A stretch of DNA of 64,000 nucleotides from the NCBI RefSeq assembly GCF_002999335.1, contig NW_020312436.1, forward strand, positions 62,001-126,000. Reading direction: 5' to 3'. The stretch is from Cyclospora cayetanensis (Eukaryota > Apicomplexa > Conoidasida > Eucoccidiorida > Eimeriidae). Both the position numbers and the translations under genes were made by a program. Below are positions 11,083 through 21,365 of the stretch, in pieces. The notes under the pieces were generated by a model. It searched no databases and was not told the DNA's origin. It saw only the letters and a list, made by a program, of their open reading frames with translations. Every line of letters starts with the position of its first letter. Positions within the stretch are counted from its first letter, which is position 1.

Positions 11083-11158
11083 GTGCCAGCAAACGGCCTC
11101 CCTAGGGTAGTAGTACTCCCGTGCCAGCAAACGGCCTCCTTAGGGTAGTAGTACTCCC
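11083..11158. repeat. 38-bp tandem duplication
   Basis: Two adjacent copies (11083-11120 and 11121-11158) starting GTGCCAGCAAACGGCCTCC and ending TAGTAGTACTCCC, differing at a single base. Lies just downstream of the aminopeptidase stop codon. Confidence 0.9.
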
Positions 11159-11176
11159 TTTAGGGGGCCCTTTCTC

Positions 11177-14100
11177 CTAGGGCTTCGTGAGAATTTCGGG
11201 GCCTTGCGCGCCTATGAGAACGGTTTCTTCGAACTGCGCACCGCTGAGAGCACACGCAGCAGCCGCAGCCGCGGCAGCAGAATCCCTCGTAGCGGCACTT
11301 GTTCACGCTGTCGCGCGAGCAGGAACGTCAGGAGTGCGAGTGAAAGAGCAGCTAGAAACAAAGCGCTGCAGAAGCATGAGAAGCGAGCGGGGGAGCTGAC
11401 GGTAATTTGTTTGTCGCAGAGACTGTCCACTGGTCGGCTTCTAACTTCAGGTCGGTAGCAGAAGGGCAAACCACCGGCTCGACTGTAAATGCGAGGCCTT
11501 GGTAGAACGATCCGGAGGCGAAGGGGGCCCATGTGTGGTGAATCTGCGAGTCCAAGCAGCAAACGGGGGGCCCCCAAGCTCAATCAGGGCCCTGCCTGCT
11601 GCGTGTGGAGGGAAGTGGGTGGGGAGAGCATCGCCACCGACCACCACGCAGCGCAACGCGCCAAGTAAGAGCGCGACACAGAGGAAGAGGGAGCAGGACT
11701 ACTACCAAGTTGGAGAGGTAGCTGGCAAATTTGCGACAGACAGCTAGTCAGAGAGACAGAGAGGCAGTTAGACAGAGAGGCAGTTACACAGAGAGGCAGT
11801 CATTCAGAGAGGCAGTTACACAGAGAGACAGTCATTCAGAGAGACAGGTATTCAGAGAGACAGTTATTCAGAGAGACAGGTATTCAGAGAGACAGGTATT
11901 CAGAGGCAGTTAGCTAGAGAGAAAGTTACCAGAGAGGCACAAATATACATGTTAACATATATACATATCGGAGATAGATACTGGAGGGGAGAAGCGCTGA
12001 GGACGTGAGCAGAGTATAGGAAACAAGGTTGGAGGCGCAGGAACGAGGCTGAGAGGGGTACAGCGACGGCGCGTGGAGGTCTTTTGGGCTGTGTTGGACG
12101 CATCGAGCCAAGAGATTGGTGCAGAAGAGACGCAGGGGAGGGAAGAAAGCGAAAGACAAGGGCGCTAGGGAGAGCTGCCGGCTGGATGGAGTTGGCGAAA
12201 AGGCGCATTGCTGTGAGGCGTACCAACGGAGGCTGGTGGAAGCGCCTGCCAATGCCATGGCCGCAGAGGGCTGGGGGAGAGTAGAAGCCTTCTGATCCTA
12301 AAAAAGACTCGATCGCTCTACCAATCACAGAGAGTCTGCAGCAGCATCCATAGGGGAAGGCGCAGAACGCACACAAGCGCTGGCAGCCGTGTGTCACACG
12401 CAAGGGCGGTGACGGAGCAGCGTCCTGCCGTCCTCACTCATGTGGACGGCCCCCGTCGACAAGGGGGGGTCCGTTAGTCAGCACGACGAGAAGGCACTGG
12501 CTGTTGAGCCAGACACGGCATAGAGCGGCAACACAGCAGCGGCAAGCGGCGCAGGAGGGTCTGAGAGGGCCGACGTGGAAAGAAAAAGAAGCCTTGAGAG
12601 CTGCCACGCACGGAGCTCCCTCTCTGCAGGCGTCGATGCCTCTTTGCGTCGCTTTCTTTGCGACCTCAATGAGTCGCTTCTTCCTTTCAAGAGAACCTCT
12701 CGAGAAAGGCGAGGAAGTCTGCAAAGGAAGATCCTCAGAGGCCTCTGGGGGAGGCGTGTAGAGCGCCGAGGCACAGCAGTCTCCGTGAAAGCCGTCGAGA
12801 AAGAGGGTCACATCCACAGAGACGAGGGAGCCAGGCTCCAAAGGCGTCGAACTGGGTATGCCTACTCAAAGAATCTCACTCCAAGCAGCCAGCCTTCACT
12901 CTGAGCAGCACTCACTCTGAGCAGCACTCACTCTGAGCAGCATTCACTCTGAGCAACATTCCCTATAAGCAGCGTTTGCCACCTCCGCAGAGTGTTCCCA
13001 GGCGTCTTTACCGCACGGCATCGTGCTCAGTCAGCGCAAGCAGGATCGGACGGTGTTGAGGTCGAGCGGCTACGTCTTGCACGCACGTACCGTGGCACAG
13101 CACGTGATCCAGAGAAACACAGCAGCTTCTGGGATAGCCCTTGTAGCCGAGAGGCGAGGGGAAGGCCCCTATAGCGAGGGCTACGCGGTGACAGAAGAAG
13201 TCTATCAATAAGCCACTAAGAGGTAGCTTGGACGCAGTGCAGAGAGCTGCGACTTCCGTCGCTGCAGAAATCCACTGAGACGGCCAGGGGCCCCCATGAG
13301 GGCCCCTCCAGATGAACCCGTTGCCGTGCAACTCAGGCTGAGAGTGCTGCGAGAGGCCTCCTAATTCGAGTGGCGGGGAGAGGAGGCTCATGCAGCTGTC
13401 CAGCACGAAGCGCGCCGAACGGCATGCAGCCCGCAGTCCTGCAAGAAGAGCAGCCACGCCAGCAGCTGCAGCAGCAGCAGTAGGCTGAAGAACAGGAAGA
13501 GGGCAGCTGCAACTTGAAGGGACAGAGTAACACTAAGCAGTGCATGGGCAGTTGTGGCTCTACGCGGGAGGGAGGGAGGAGGGGGGGAGGAAGGGGTAGA
13601 CTCTCTTCGCAACAGCAGCTGCATAGTCAATGGCAGCAGCAGGATCAGCAGCAGCAACTGCTGTAGCACCAGGATTAGCGGCAGCAACTGCTACAGCACC
13701 AGGATTAGCAGCAGCAACTGCTGTAGCACCAGGATTAGCAGCAGCAACTGCTACAGCACCAGGATTAGCAGCAGCAACTGCTGTAGCACCAGGATTAGCA
13801 GCAGCAACTGCCACAGCAAATGGCTACAGCCTGACTCGCTATTTCTTCCTCAGTAAGCGGCTCAGGCATTCTCGCCTGCTCCTGCTCCTCCTCCTCCATG
13901 TAGCACTCCCGCACGGAGGGGTTCTCCGAAGGATCCGCTTTGGAGGGGCCCCATTGGGCGTAGGGGGGCCTTTCAATATGCGCAGGAACTCTCCGGGGAA
14001 GCGGAGAAAGAATCTCCTCGGCTAGAGCCTCCGAGGCAGCCCCCGATGATGGCGGATGGGAAGGAAGGCAACTTGTTGAGTGGAGTGCGTTCATGCACAA

Positions 14101-14328
14101 GTGAGGGGCCTCGACGCCTTTCGAGGCGTCCAGACGCCTCCCATGAAGAGAACTCGGCCTGGAGCTTTCTTTCGGCTGGGAAGCTGCAGCACAGCTCGTG
14201 CCAGAAATTCGAAAGGCAGCGCCTCCGTTGGAAGCAACCTGCAGCAGCAGCAACAGCGGGAGGAACAGCCGACAGAAGCGACCGCTGCACAAGGGGCAGG
14301 GCCCTCTGTGGGAGCTCCTTGAGACCAT
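11177..14328 (-). CDS. MetAP1: Type 1 methionine aminopeptidase, apicoplast-type leader
   Basis: Removes initiator Met from nascent proteins. Starting at ATG 14328, residues ~10-30 form a hydrophobic leader (FCRLFLPLLLLLQVASNGG) followed by a Ser/Arg-rich stretch, as expected for ER entry and then plastid targeting (inference). Exons resolved by phase: 12612-12850, 12224-12335, 11401-11543 and 11177-11243. Earlier blocks are 14328 to ~13828, ~13450-13350 and ~13200-13074. All seven family catalytic or metal residues are visible: His in VLCHGT, two Asp in VDVTLFLDGFHGD, His in CGHGIGRRFH and FHQPP, Glu in FTVEPVV, Glu in AQFEETVLIG. The family's GAYPSPLNY motif appears as GAFPSPLGY. The exon 1-2 junction and the start of the GAFPSPL exon are unresolved. 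The gene is divergent from the RCC1 gene, about 600 bases away. Confidence 0.88.
11740..11930. repeat. AGAGAGGCAGTTA/AGAGAGACAGGTATTC tandem repeat
   Basis: Roughly a dozen units of 14-17 bases built on CAGAGAGRCAG with a variable TTA, TTACA or TATT spacer. It lies in the intron between the CGHGIG and FTVEP exons of the aminopeptidase gene. Confidence 0.9.
12895..12962. repeat. 17-bp CACTCTGAGCAGCACT tandem repeat
   Basis: About four copies of a 17-base unit with slight decay in the last (gcagcattc, gcaacattc). Intronic in the aminopeptidase gene, directly upstream of the exon carrying the metal-binding Asp pair. Confidence 0.85.
13651..13815. repeat. 30-bp tandem repeat, alternating GTA/ACA variants
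   Basis: Five full 30-base units plus a partial sixth starting GCAGCAACTGCTGTAGCACC. The middle triplet alternates strictly between TGTAGC and TACAGC from copy to copy, so the real period is 60 bases. It is open in several frames (a 10-residue Ala/Thr/Val/Pro/Gly/Leu unit on +, an Ala/Asn/Pro/Gly/Val unit on -). It falls between the first and second coding blocks of the aminopeptidase. A donor at 13828 (GCT|GTAGCC) would make it intronic. Confidence 0.9.
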
Positions 14329-14932
14329 TGGGGAACCCGCGTGGGGCTTGGGGCCCCTCTTAGGACGTTCAGGAGCTCATGCACGAGCATTCAAAGCGCG
14401 AGCTCCCGAGGGGAAGGGCCCCCTTATGAGGAGATCTTGGGAAGGAGGATCCTCGGGGCTATTGAGTTGCTCTACGCTGAAGGAATTAAAGGCTCCAGTT
14501 ACGCTTGGCAGGCCTGGTGCACCTTGTGTGCATGCTTGTCTTCCTCGTACCCGAGGGGGGGCCCCTCCTGGAGGGGCCCCCCGGGAGGGGCCCCTCATGG
14601 GTCTGCTGGATGCTTGGGATATATCTATGATATCCCGGAAACCAAGCGTGCTGATGCTGTTTTTCTGTGGCATTTCTTCATATTGATACAACGATCTCCT
14701 TGTTTGCAAGGATTTTCCCCCTCGTCTCTCCCTAGAAGGGCCCTCCCTCGACCCCCTTCAAGTACCGTCCACCAGGATCACGGGAGGGCCGACCCTCCAG
14801 CGCGCTGTCTGCTCTGCGAGGCCCCCTGTCTCGCATTCTGTTTCTCTCGCCTCGCTGCAGCACTTGCAGCGAGGCTCTCTAGGGCCCCCGAGCTGTCTTC
14901 GCTAGGGGGCTCACGCTAGGCTCTGCTGTTGC
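14329..14932. other. Divergent intergenic region
   Basis: Separates the starts of the aminopeptidase (-) and RCC1 (+) genes and so must contain both promoters. It carries a dense GGGGCCC cluster at ~14567-14605 (several palindromes in 40 bases). An ORF at 14341-14919 has no family resemblance. No core-promoter motif can be named. Confidence 0.4.
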
Positions 14933-17900
14933 ATGGCCGTTCCTCCGGAGAGGGGCCCCCGGGGCCCCTGGAACTCGCTATTCCTTAGAGCCCAGACAGG
15001 CCAATCGGAGGGGCCCCTGTCGGTGGCTCCCTGCCCCCTGGTTTCCTGTCTTAGCTGCTGCAGCTCATGTGCGGCTCTCGGGGTGTCGCGGCTGCTTAGA
15101 AGAGGGAACCTCCTTTGCGCCTTCCAACTGTTGCAGCAGAGCCTTGTCAAGGGCCCCTTTGTGGAGAGGCCCTTTGGAGCAGCTGAGAAGCTACCAGAGA
15201 CCCCGTCTTTGCTGCAGCTGCAACCGCCAGTATCCGTTTGCGAACGCGCAGCCGCTGCGCTCAGTCAACGATCAGACTTTGCCGCTCCTTGCAAAAGCCT
15301 CAGCGCAAGCACAAGCACTGACAAGAGGCTCGACGTGTGCAGCAGACCAGCGGGATCCCCCGACTTTTCTCAGAAAGAAGCAGCAGCAAAGACTTCCCTC
15401 GCCCCTGCCAGTTGCTTCTGTCAATTCTTGCCCTTGTGCTCGGCGTGCTTGGTGCCGAAGGGGGCCTCGTCTGCTGGGGAAGCAGAGGGCCCCAGCCAGT
15501 GTGAGTATTGCAGCGCGGGGCCCCCCCTTCCCCCTGCAGCCGAGGCCGCTCGTCTGTCGCAGCTGCTGCCGCTGCCCTTGGGGTTGCAGCCTGAAGGGGG
15601 GCCCTCCAGCCCTTCGGCTGCATGCAACGCTCTGGGGGCCCGCATGCTGCCGTTAGAGGGCCCCCGAGAACGCTCAGGGGCCCCTTTGGGGCTGCGCTTC
15701 GCGAGGTGCCTGTACACCTGGGGCGCCCAGGACTCGTTTCTGCTCGGCCTCCCCATTTTCTCCTGCCGCGGAGACAGCAAAGACAGGGCCCCCACCAGGG
15801 TGCCCCTTAGAATTCCCTCTGAGCAGCAACAGCAGCAACAGCAGCAGAACAAAGAGAACCTCCGGAGCATGGCGCATCCAGGCGAGTCTCAGAAGGGCGC
15901 CTTTCGGTGCAGCGCCTGTGGGGGCCCCCACTGCCTGCAGTCCGAATGTCTGGGCCTCCTTTCCGTCTGTTGCGGGCCGGGAGGCTCCGCCGCTTCGACT
16001 GGAAGGGCCCTCTGGGTGTGGGGCCCCTCGGCTGGCGGGGGCAGTGGCGTCGCTGTAAGCCCGACTCCTTTGCCTTTGAGAGGCCCTCTTCGCTCGTCCC
16101 CGTCGAAGGGGGGCCCTACGGAGGACGTGCGAGCGGGGTCTGACGGCCCAGGGGGCCCCCTGCAGGTCGTGCAGGTACGGAGACTCCCCATAGATGACTG
16201 CATGCATGACTCAGCATTCAAAGATTGACAGCACGCCCCTGCAGCCATGCGCGCCTAGACATTCTCGAGACTCTGCATTCATGAACATGATTGTGGATCT
16301 AAAAATTCATGAGAACATGAGTATCAAATAAATAGCGAAGGCACCGACTGTGTTTTCTAACGTTTCTTTTATTTGAAATTGTTCATTCACGATATTTATT
16401 CTGGCCTGGAGGCACCGAGGGGGAAGCAGGAGAAAGGGGCACACGGGGGAAAGAGGGCCGGCGGTGAACTAAAGTGGGTGGGCCTCTTGTGCAGCCTTCT
16501 GGCTAAGAGGAGGCAGGCGCCTACAGGGAGTCTTGAGGAGCCTGCTGCGACTTCCTGTTTTTTTCAGGTCGCCCTAGGGGTGCGTCATGGCCTTGCCCTG
16601 GTGTATAGGGAGTGCCCCCCTGGGGGCCCCCTGGAGACGCACTCTGAAGGGGACGCAACGGAGTTTCCGGAGGCCCTCGTGTACGTGTGGGGCCCCGACG
16701 CATTGCTGAAGAGCGCCTCCGTGCATGGGGGCCCCTCAGCCGCTGCAAGAAGGCATTCAGCAAGGGAGCTCGGCGGAGGGCATGCAGGCGCTCCTGGGGG
16801 CCCCCAGCTGCTGGCTCAGGCATCCAGGAGGCCTCCCGGGAGGATGCCGAGTAAAGGAGCTCTCGCGTCGCGACTCGAGAGCCCGGAGGGGCCCCCCCGC
16901 CATGGGGCCTCCAGGAGGCCCCATGGAGGGGCGGCCGGTCTGCCCGTTGCGGCCTCGTGCTGCACCCCCAAATACCCCCTGAGGCTCTGTGTCTCTTCCG
17001 TAGCTGCGGGAGATCGCCACGTCCTGCTGTTGCTCTCCCATGGTACGGCTTTTGAAGCCCCTTGGTCAAACGCGCTAAGCCTTTTAACCACGCATAGAAC
17101 TGCGAGGCGTCCAAAGACTCCGCCTGCTCCTTCTGCCTCGCAACGTTCGGCTTTCGAATTTGTGGAAATGGTGGTGTGTGTAAGGGCAAGCGCTTTGCTT
17201 CGGCTGCAACTCAAGGGGGCAGTGCGCGCAGCCGTCTACGGTTGCCTACGTGGAGCAACCGGAGGCCCTCAAGCTGCCTCCCGCCACTCAGATAGCTGCG
17301 CATGGAAACACTTCGGCCCTTTTGACGGGGTCGCCTCAGCGTACGTACGCCTCACGCGCAAGCTCTGCGGCCTTAGGAAACAATGGGCAGTCACTGGGGT
17401 GTCGTGGGGTTTGTGAGTGTGTGTGTGCGTGTGTGGGAAAGAAAGCCGGTTCATGCACATCTGTGTATGGGTGTGTGTGTCTGTATGCTTATTCAATGTT
17501 CTTTGAGGTCCGCCGTAGCGACTCAGTTGAGGGCCTCGTCTGTAGAGCCTTGTAGCAGCATTGCAGAAGAGTGGAGTCATCGGGGAAGGGAGTGGCTCGT
17601 GTGTGTGGAGGCAGGGGGAGGGGGGAGGGAGCGAAGGGAAGAGGGAAGCGCATGCTGTCTACTGGTGCTGGTCTGGCTCGCGGCTGCGGCTGAGGCTGCA
17701 GTCGTTAAGCGTGCCGGTGCCTATAGGGCCTGTGGTGTGGCTGGCTGGTGCAGAAGTGTTCATATGGGGAGGCTGCCCAGTCGCTGCTGCAGCCCCTCCA
17801 GGAGGGCCTCTTCCGCCGCTGCAACAGCGGCAGCAACAGCACCAATGCGTCAAACAGCAGTCTTCACACTGTGCCCTCCGCAGCGGCGGCGGCTTCGCAA

Positions 17901-20795
17901 AGCTGTGGGAGTTGTACTTCAAACCTCTGCCGATTAGATTCAGCCGAGATTCCCGTTTGCCCTCTGGAGGGGCCTCCTCGCCTGGCGATCGGGGAGCCGC
18001 TCAAGGGGGCTGGCAGCAGCAGCTGACGGGTCAGGGGGCCCCTCCTCTGAACTATATTTGTGTTTCCGACTTTGGAGGGGCCTCACTGACCGCCTGTGGA
18101 GAGTGCGTATATACGTCGCGGACGCCTTCTGGAGGCTCTCTTTCGTGCTGTAGAGACTATGCTGCTGCTGCTGAGGCCGATGTTGCGTTTGCTGCTTTTG
18201 CCTTATTCCTGCACGCCTGCGCTCTTGGAAACAGACTAAGGGGGACGGCTGTTGACGCCACTGCATCTACTACTTTTGTGGATCCCGTAATGTGTCTCGC
18301 ACGACTCTCTTTCTGCCTTTGGGCTGCTCAGGTTGTGCGTCTGGAGGTCAGATGCGAGGCCCCCCGAGATGCACCTGATTACGCATGCAGGAGATTTTCA
18401 GGAGGGGCCGGCTCTTCCCACGTTTACGAGTGTTTTGTTTGGGGGCCCCCAGCAGCTGCTTGGCGTGACGGACTTGGGCCTGTTGTACACTATTTCCTTG
18501 AGAGATGCTGCAGCTCCTGCTGCAGTTGTTGCTGATACACCTCAGCTGCTGCCGCTGGGCGGAGTGAAGTGCGCCACGGCAAGCAGCAGCCACGGCGCTG
18601 CTACCGTCTCCCTCACACTCCCCCGTTTCCCCGTCTCATTTCCTCTCTTTCAACAGCAGCAACAGGGGCAGCAGCAACAACTGCAGCGGCAACGCCAGCA
18701 CCAGGGAGAGGAGGGATGCTGTCCTTCTTTGACCTTGCTTTGCTGTAGCAACTTGGCGTCTCGTTGTGCTGCTGTTTCCGATATGTTGTATCTGTCCGAC
18801 ATCAGCGCAAGGCTGCAGCTTCCCGAGCTCTTCACTTTCTGCTGCTGCTCCATGCTGCTCAACCTCCCACTGCTGCTGTTGCAGCTTTCGCTCTGCCACA
18901 GCCAGCAGCAGCTGCAGCATCAGCAGCAGCCCCTGCTGCTGCAGCGGCCCGCCGCTGCAGGCATGCAGCTTCTACTGGCTCAGGTTGCCGCAGCCGGTGC
19001 TCTTACTGAAGAGCCTCACTTATTTGACGTCCGACACAATGGCAAAGATTCCTCAAATGAGGCGCCAGAGGAGAGAGTACTCTCCAACGGCTTTGCGCAG
19101 GAGAGTGGCGACGATGGCCATGTTGCAGAAAGCAACTCCGTGGCGAGAGGCTCCTGGCCCCGCCTCTTGAAGACTGTGTTCTTACCCCCCGACAGCCTTC
19201 TTGGGGGCCCCAGGGGCCTCCCTCGAGAGGCTTGGCTGTCGGTATTTGCCGCTTTAGAGGGCCCCGTCCTTGGTGTACTACCCACGGCGGCTCTTGCTGC
19301 GGGCCTGTCCGACGGGGGCGTCGTAGAAGACCAGCACCAGCCACCCCAGCAGCAGCAACTGCTGCGAGTGCAGCCAGCACAGCAACCCCCCAAAGACCGC
19401 CAGCAGCAACCGCAAAAGCACAAGCAGCACAAGGGGCAGGATAAGCAGCTGCACTGCCAATTCGAAGAGCTCAGGGAGCCGCAACACCAGCAGAAGCAAC
19501 GGCAACAACAGAAGAGGTCGCCGAAAGATGCCAAATCTGGGGGCCCCACAGCCAGAATACCAGCCTCTGCAGGAGGGCCTTCTGCCGCTGCCACGCGAGG
19601 ACCTCTGCCTTTTCCCGCTGCTACTACTACTAGTTCTACTACTACTACTAGTACTACTACTACTACTACTACTACTACTAGTACTACTACTACTACTACT
19701 ACTACTAGTACTACTACTACTACTTCTCAGTGGAAACAAAAGCCTCAGACGCAGCAGCTGCTCCAAAGCAGTGTAACATCGCAAGAAGACGACGAGCAGC
19801 GTGTTGCGCCCCAGGCGCTGACGCAACAGTGGCAGCCTGTGCGGGGGCCCCTGTGCGCTCTTCCCGTTAGGAACGCCTCCTTACGGATCTCGACGGTGCT
19901 GGGTACTCATGACCATCCCGCAAGGGGCGGCCTCCCAAACAAGCCTCTCCCGACTTCTTCGCAGAGGCCAACCCCTTCTTCAGCCTCGACAGAGGTGCTC
20001 GACGGAGCATCAGCAGCCGCCTCAACAAGGGTGGGCGGCCCTATGAAAGTCTCGTTGGAGTCTCTTGCCCGAGTGCACCCAAGCAAGCGGGCTCTGAAGC
20101 TTCGCAGCCTCGGGATGCGCGAGCTCCCTGAAGGGCCTCCTGCCGACCCCGTGGGCCCTCCCGCAGCAGTGTGGCGCGGGTGGGGGCCTCCAAGGGAAGG
20201 CGAGGGGGCCTCTTCTGTCGCGAGTATTAGGCAGGTGATGGAAGAGGAGTTGCAGCAGCAGCAGCAGCGGCCTCATGAGGGTGCGTCTGGCAAGGCTTTT
20301 CCTTTGAGGGGGCCCCGGGGAGCCGCCGCCCGGAGTCTTGGGGGCCCTGGGTATGATGCGAGTTGCAACCGGTGGGGCCCCCAGGCGGCAGCGAAGGTTC
20401 AAGGATTTGCCCCTGTGGGCCCCAGCCTCTCGGATATCGAACAGGAGGAGAGGGAAACGGAGCTGGCCATCCTTCTTGTTGCAGAGTCTCTCCACTTTGA
20501 AAAACTTGCCCAGCAGGGTGCACATCCCGAGGGAGGGTGCTCCCTTAAGGACCCAGGGTTACCAACAGCCAGAGAGCAGGAGGGGCCCGCTGTACGGCTA
20601 CGCAGGGGGCCCCCCCCCTCACACGGCCCGCGAGAGAGGAGCATGCAAGGAACAGACGCACAGGGGTCTTCGAAGAAGGGGAGCAGGAACGGAAGAGCAT
20701 CAAGGGGGCGGGCCCCCAGGGATGCACGACATGCCAGTAAGTTGCAGCTGCTGCGCGAACAAGAGCCCCCCAAAACAAAGGGGCCCTCTTCCTGA
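14933..20795 (+). CDS. RCC1-repeat (beta-propeller) protein with long low-complexity tail
   Basis: Five exons join in phase: 14933-16174, 16568-17042, 17185-17340, 17754-18102, 18332-20795, giving about 1,561 residues from ATG 14933. RCC1 signatures recur: LYTWGAQDSFLLGLP (~residue 260), ALWVWGPSAGGG, VALGVRHGLALVY, VYVWGPDAL, VAAGDRHVLLLLSHG, LCFGCNSRGQC with IAAHGNTSALLT, VFIWGG, VSDFGGASLTACGE then LCVWRSD, and LGLLYTISLRDA. Such propellers serve in guanine-nucleotide exchange or as docking platforms; which applies here cannot be told. Cys pairs occur around residues 160-195 and in FRCSACGGPHC. The C-terminal half is Gln-rich, then has a Thr/Ser tract from ACT repeats, and ends with a conserved-looking helix (DIEQEERETELAILLVAESL). 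Confidence 0.85.
19615..19735. repeat. (ACT)n repeat with AGT interruptions
   Basis: About 110 bases of ACT triplets broken by AGT. In the RCC1 gene frame it reads as poly-Thr with single Ser residues. The other strand reads poly-Ser/Thr or poly-Val, and a third frame poly-Leu, all without stops. Confidence 0.9.
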
Positions 20796-21365
20796 GCGTT
20801 CGAGGCAAGGAACCGACGCCTGGGGAGAGCCTGCTTCTAGCAGACGGCTCCCTTACAGCGCGGGACTAGGGATATCGGTGTGCATGAGGGGGCCTGCGAG
20901 TCATGCGGTCTTTTGTAGAGGACCCCATTTTAGGGGCTTTCTATAGGGCGCTCCCGCTGATCATCTGAAGGGAGGGTCCTTGTTTGTTTATTAGGACTGC
21001 TTCCCGTGCATGTGCAATGACCACAGCAACTTTGGGGGGTATGAGAGGCGCCGTTGGGATGGGAGCCCTTTCAAGGGCCTCCACCGCAGTGATTAAGGAC
21101 CTCAGTTCGCCGACCTCCTCTGGGCCTAGCAGGGGCCCCTCTGTATCTTTTTCGTGCTTTCTTTTGGGGGACCTCCTTTCGTCCCTTTTCGCGGCGGAAC
21201 TAGTGCCGCTGGTGGTCTTTTCCAAAATTTCTTGCATTCTGCAGCAACAGGGTACACTAGGGCCCATCAGAGCTGAGCAGGGCTCCCAGAGGGGCTCGCG
21301 AAGGGGTGGAGTAAGAATAACAACGGCAACAACAGCGACACCAGTGGCAACAGCCGCATCTTAGT
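20796..21365. other. Convergent intergenic region
   Basis: Lies between the 3' ends of the RCC1 gene (+) and the androglobin-like gene (-), so it should hold two polyadenylation regions. Short ORFs at 20941-21267 (-) and 20984-21364 (+) lie back to back over the same bases. The minus one (EEVGELRSLITAVEALERAP) looks somewhat helical and cannot be excluded as a small or terminal exon. Confidence 0.35.

Noticed and set aside
13651..13815. CRISPR-like array
   Set aside because: Units are contiguous 30-mers with no unique spacers, in a eukaryotic intron or exon; it is a tandem repeat.
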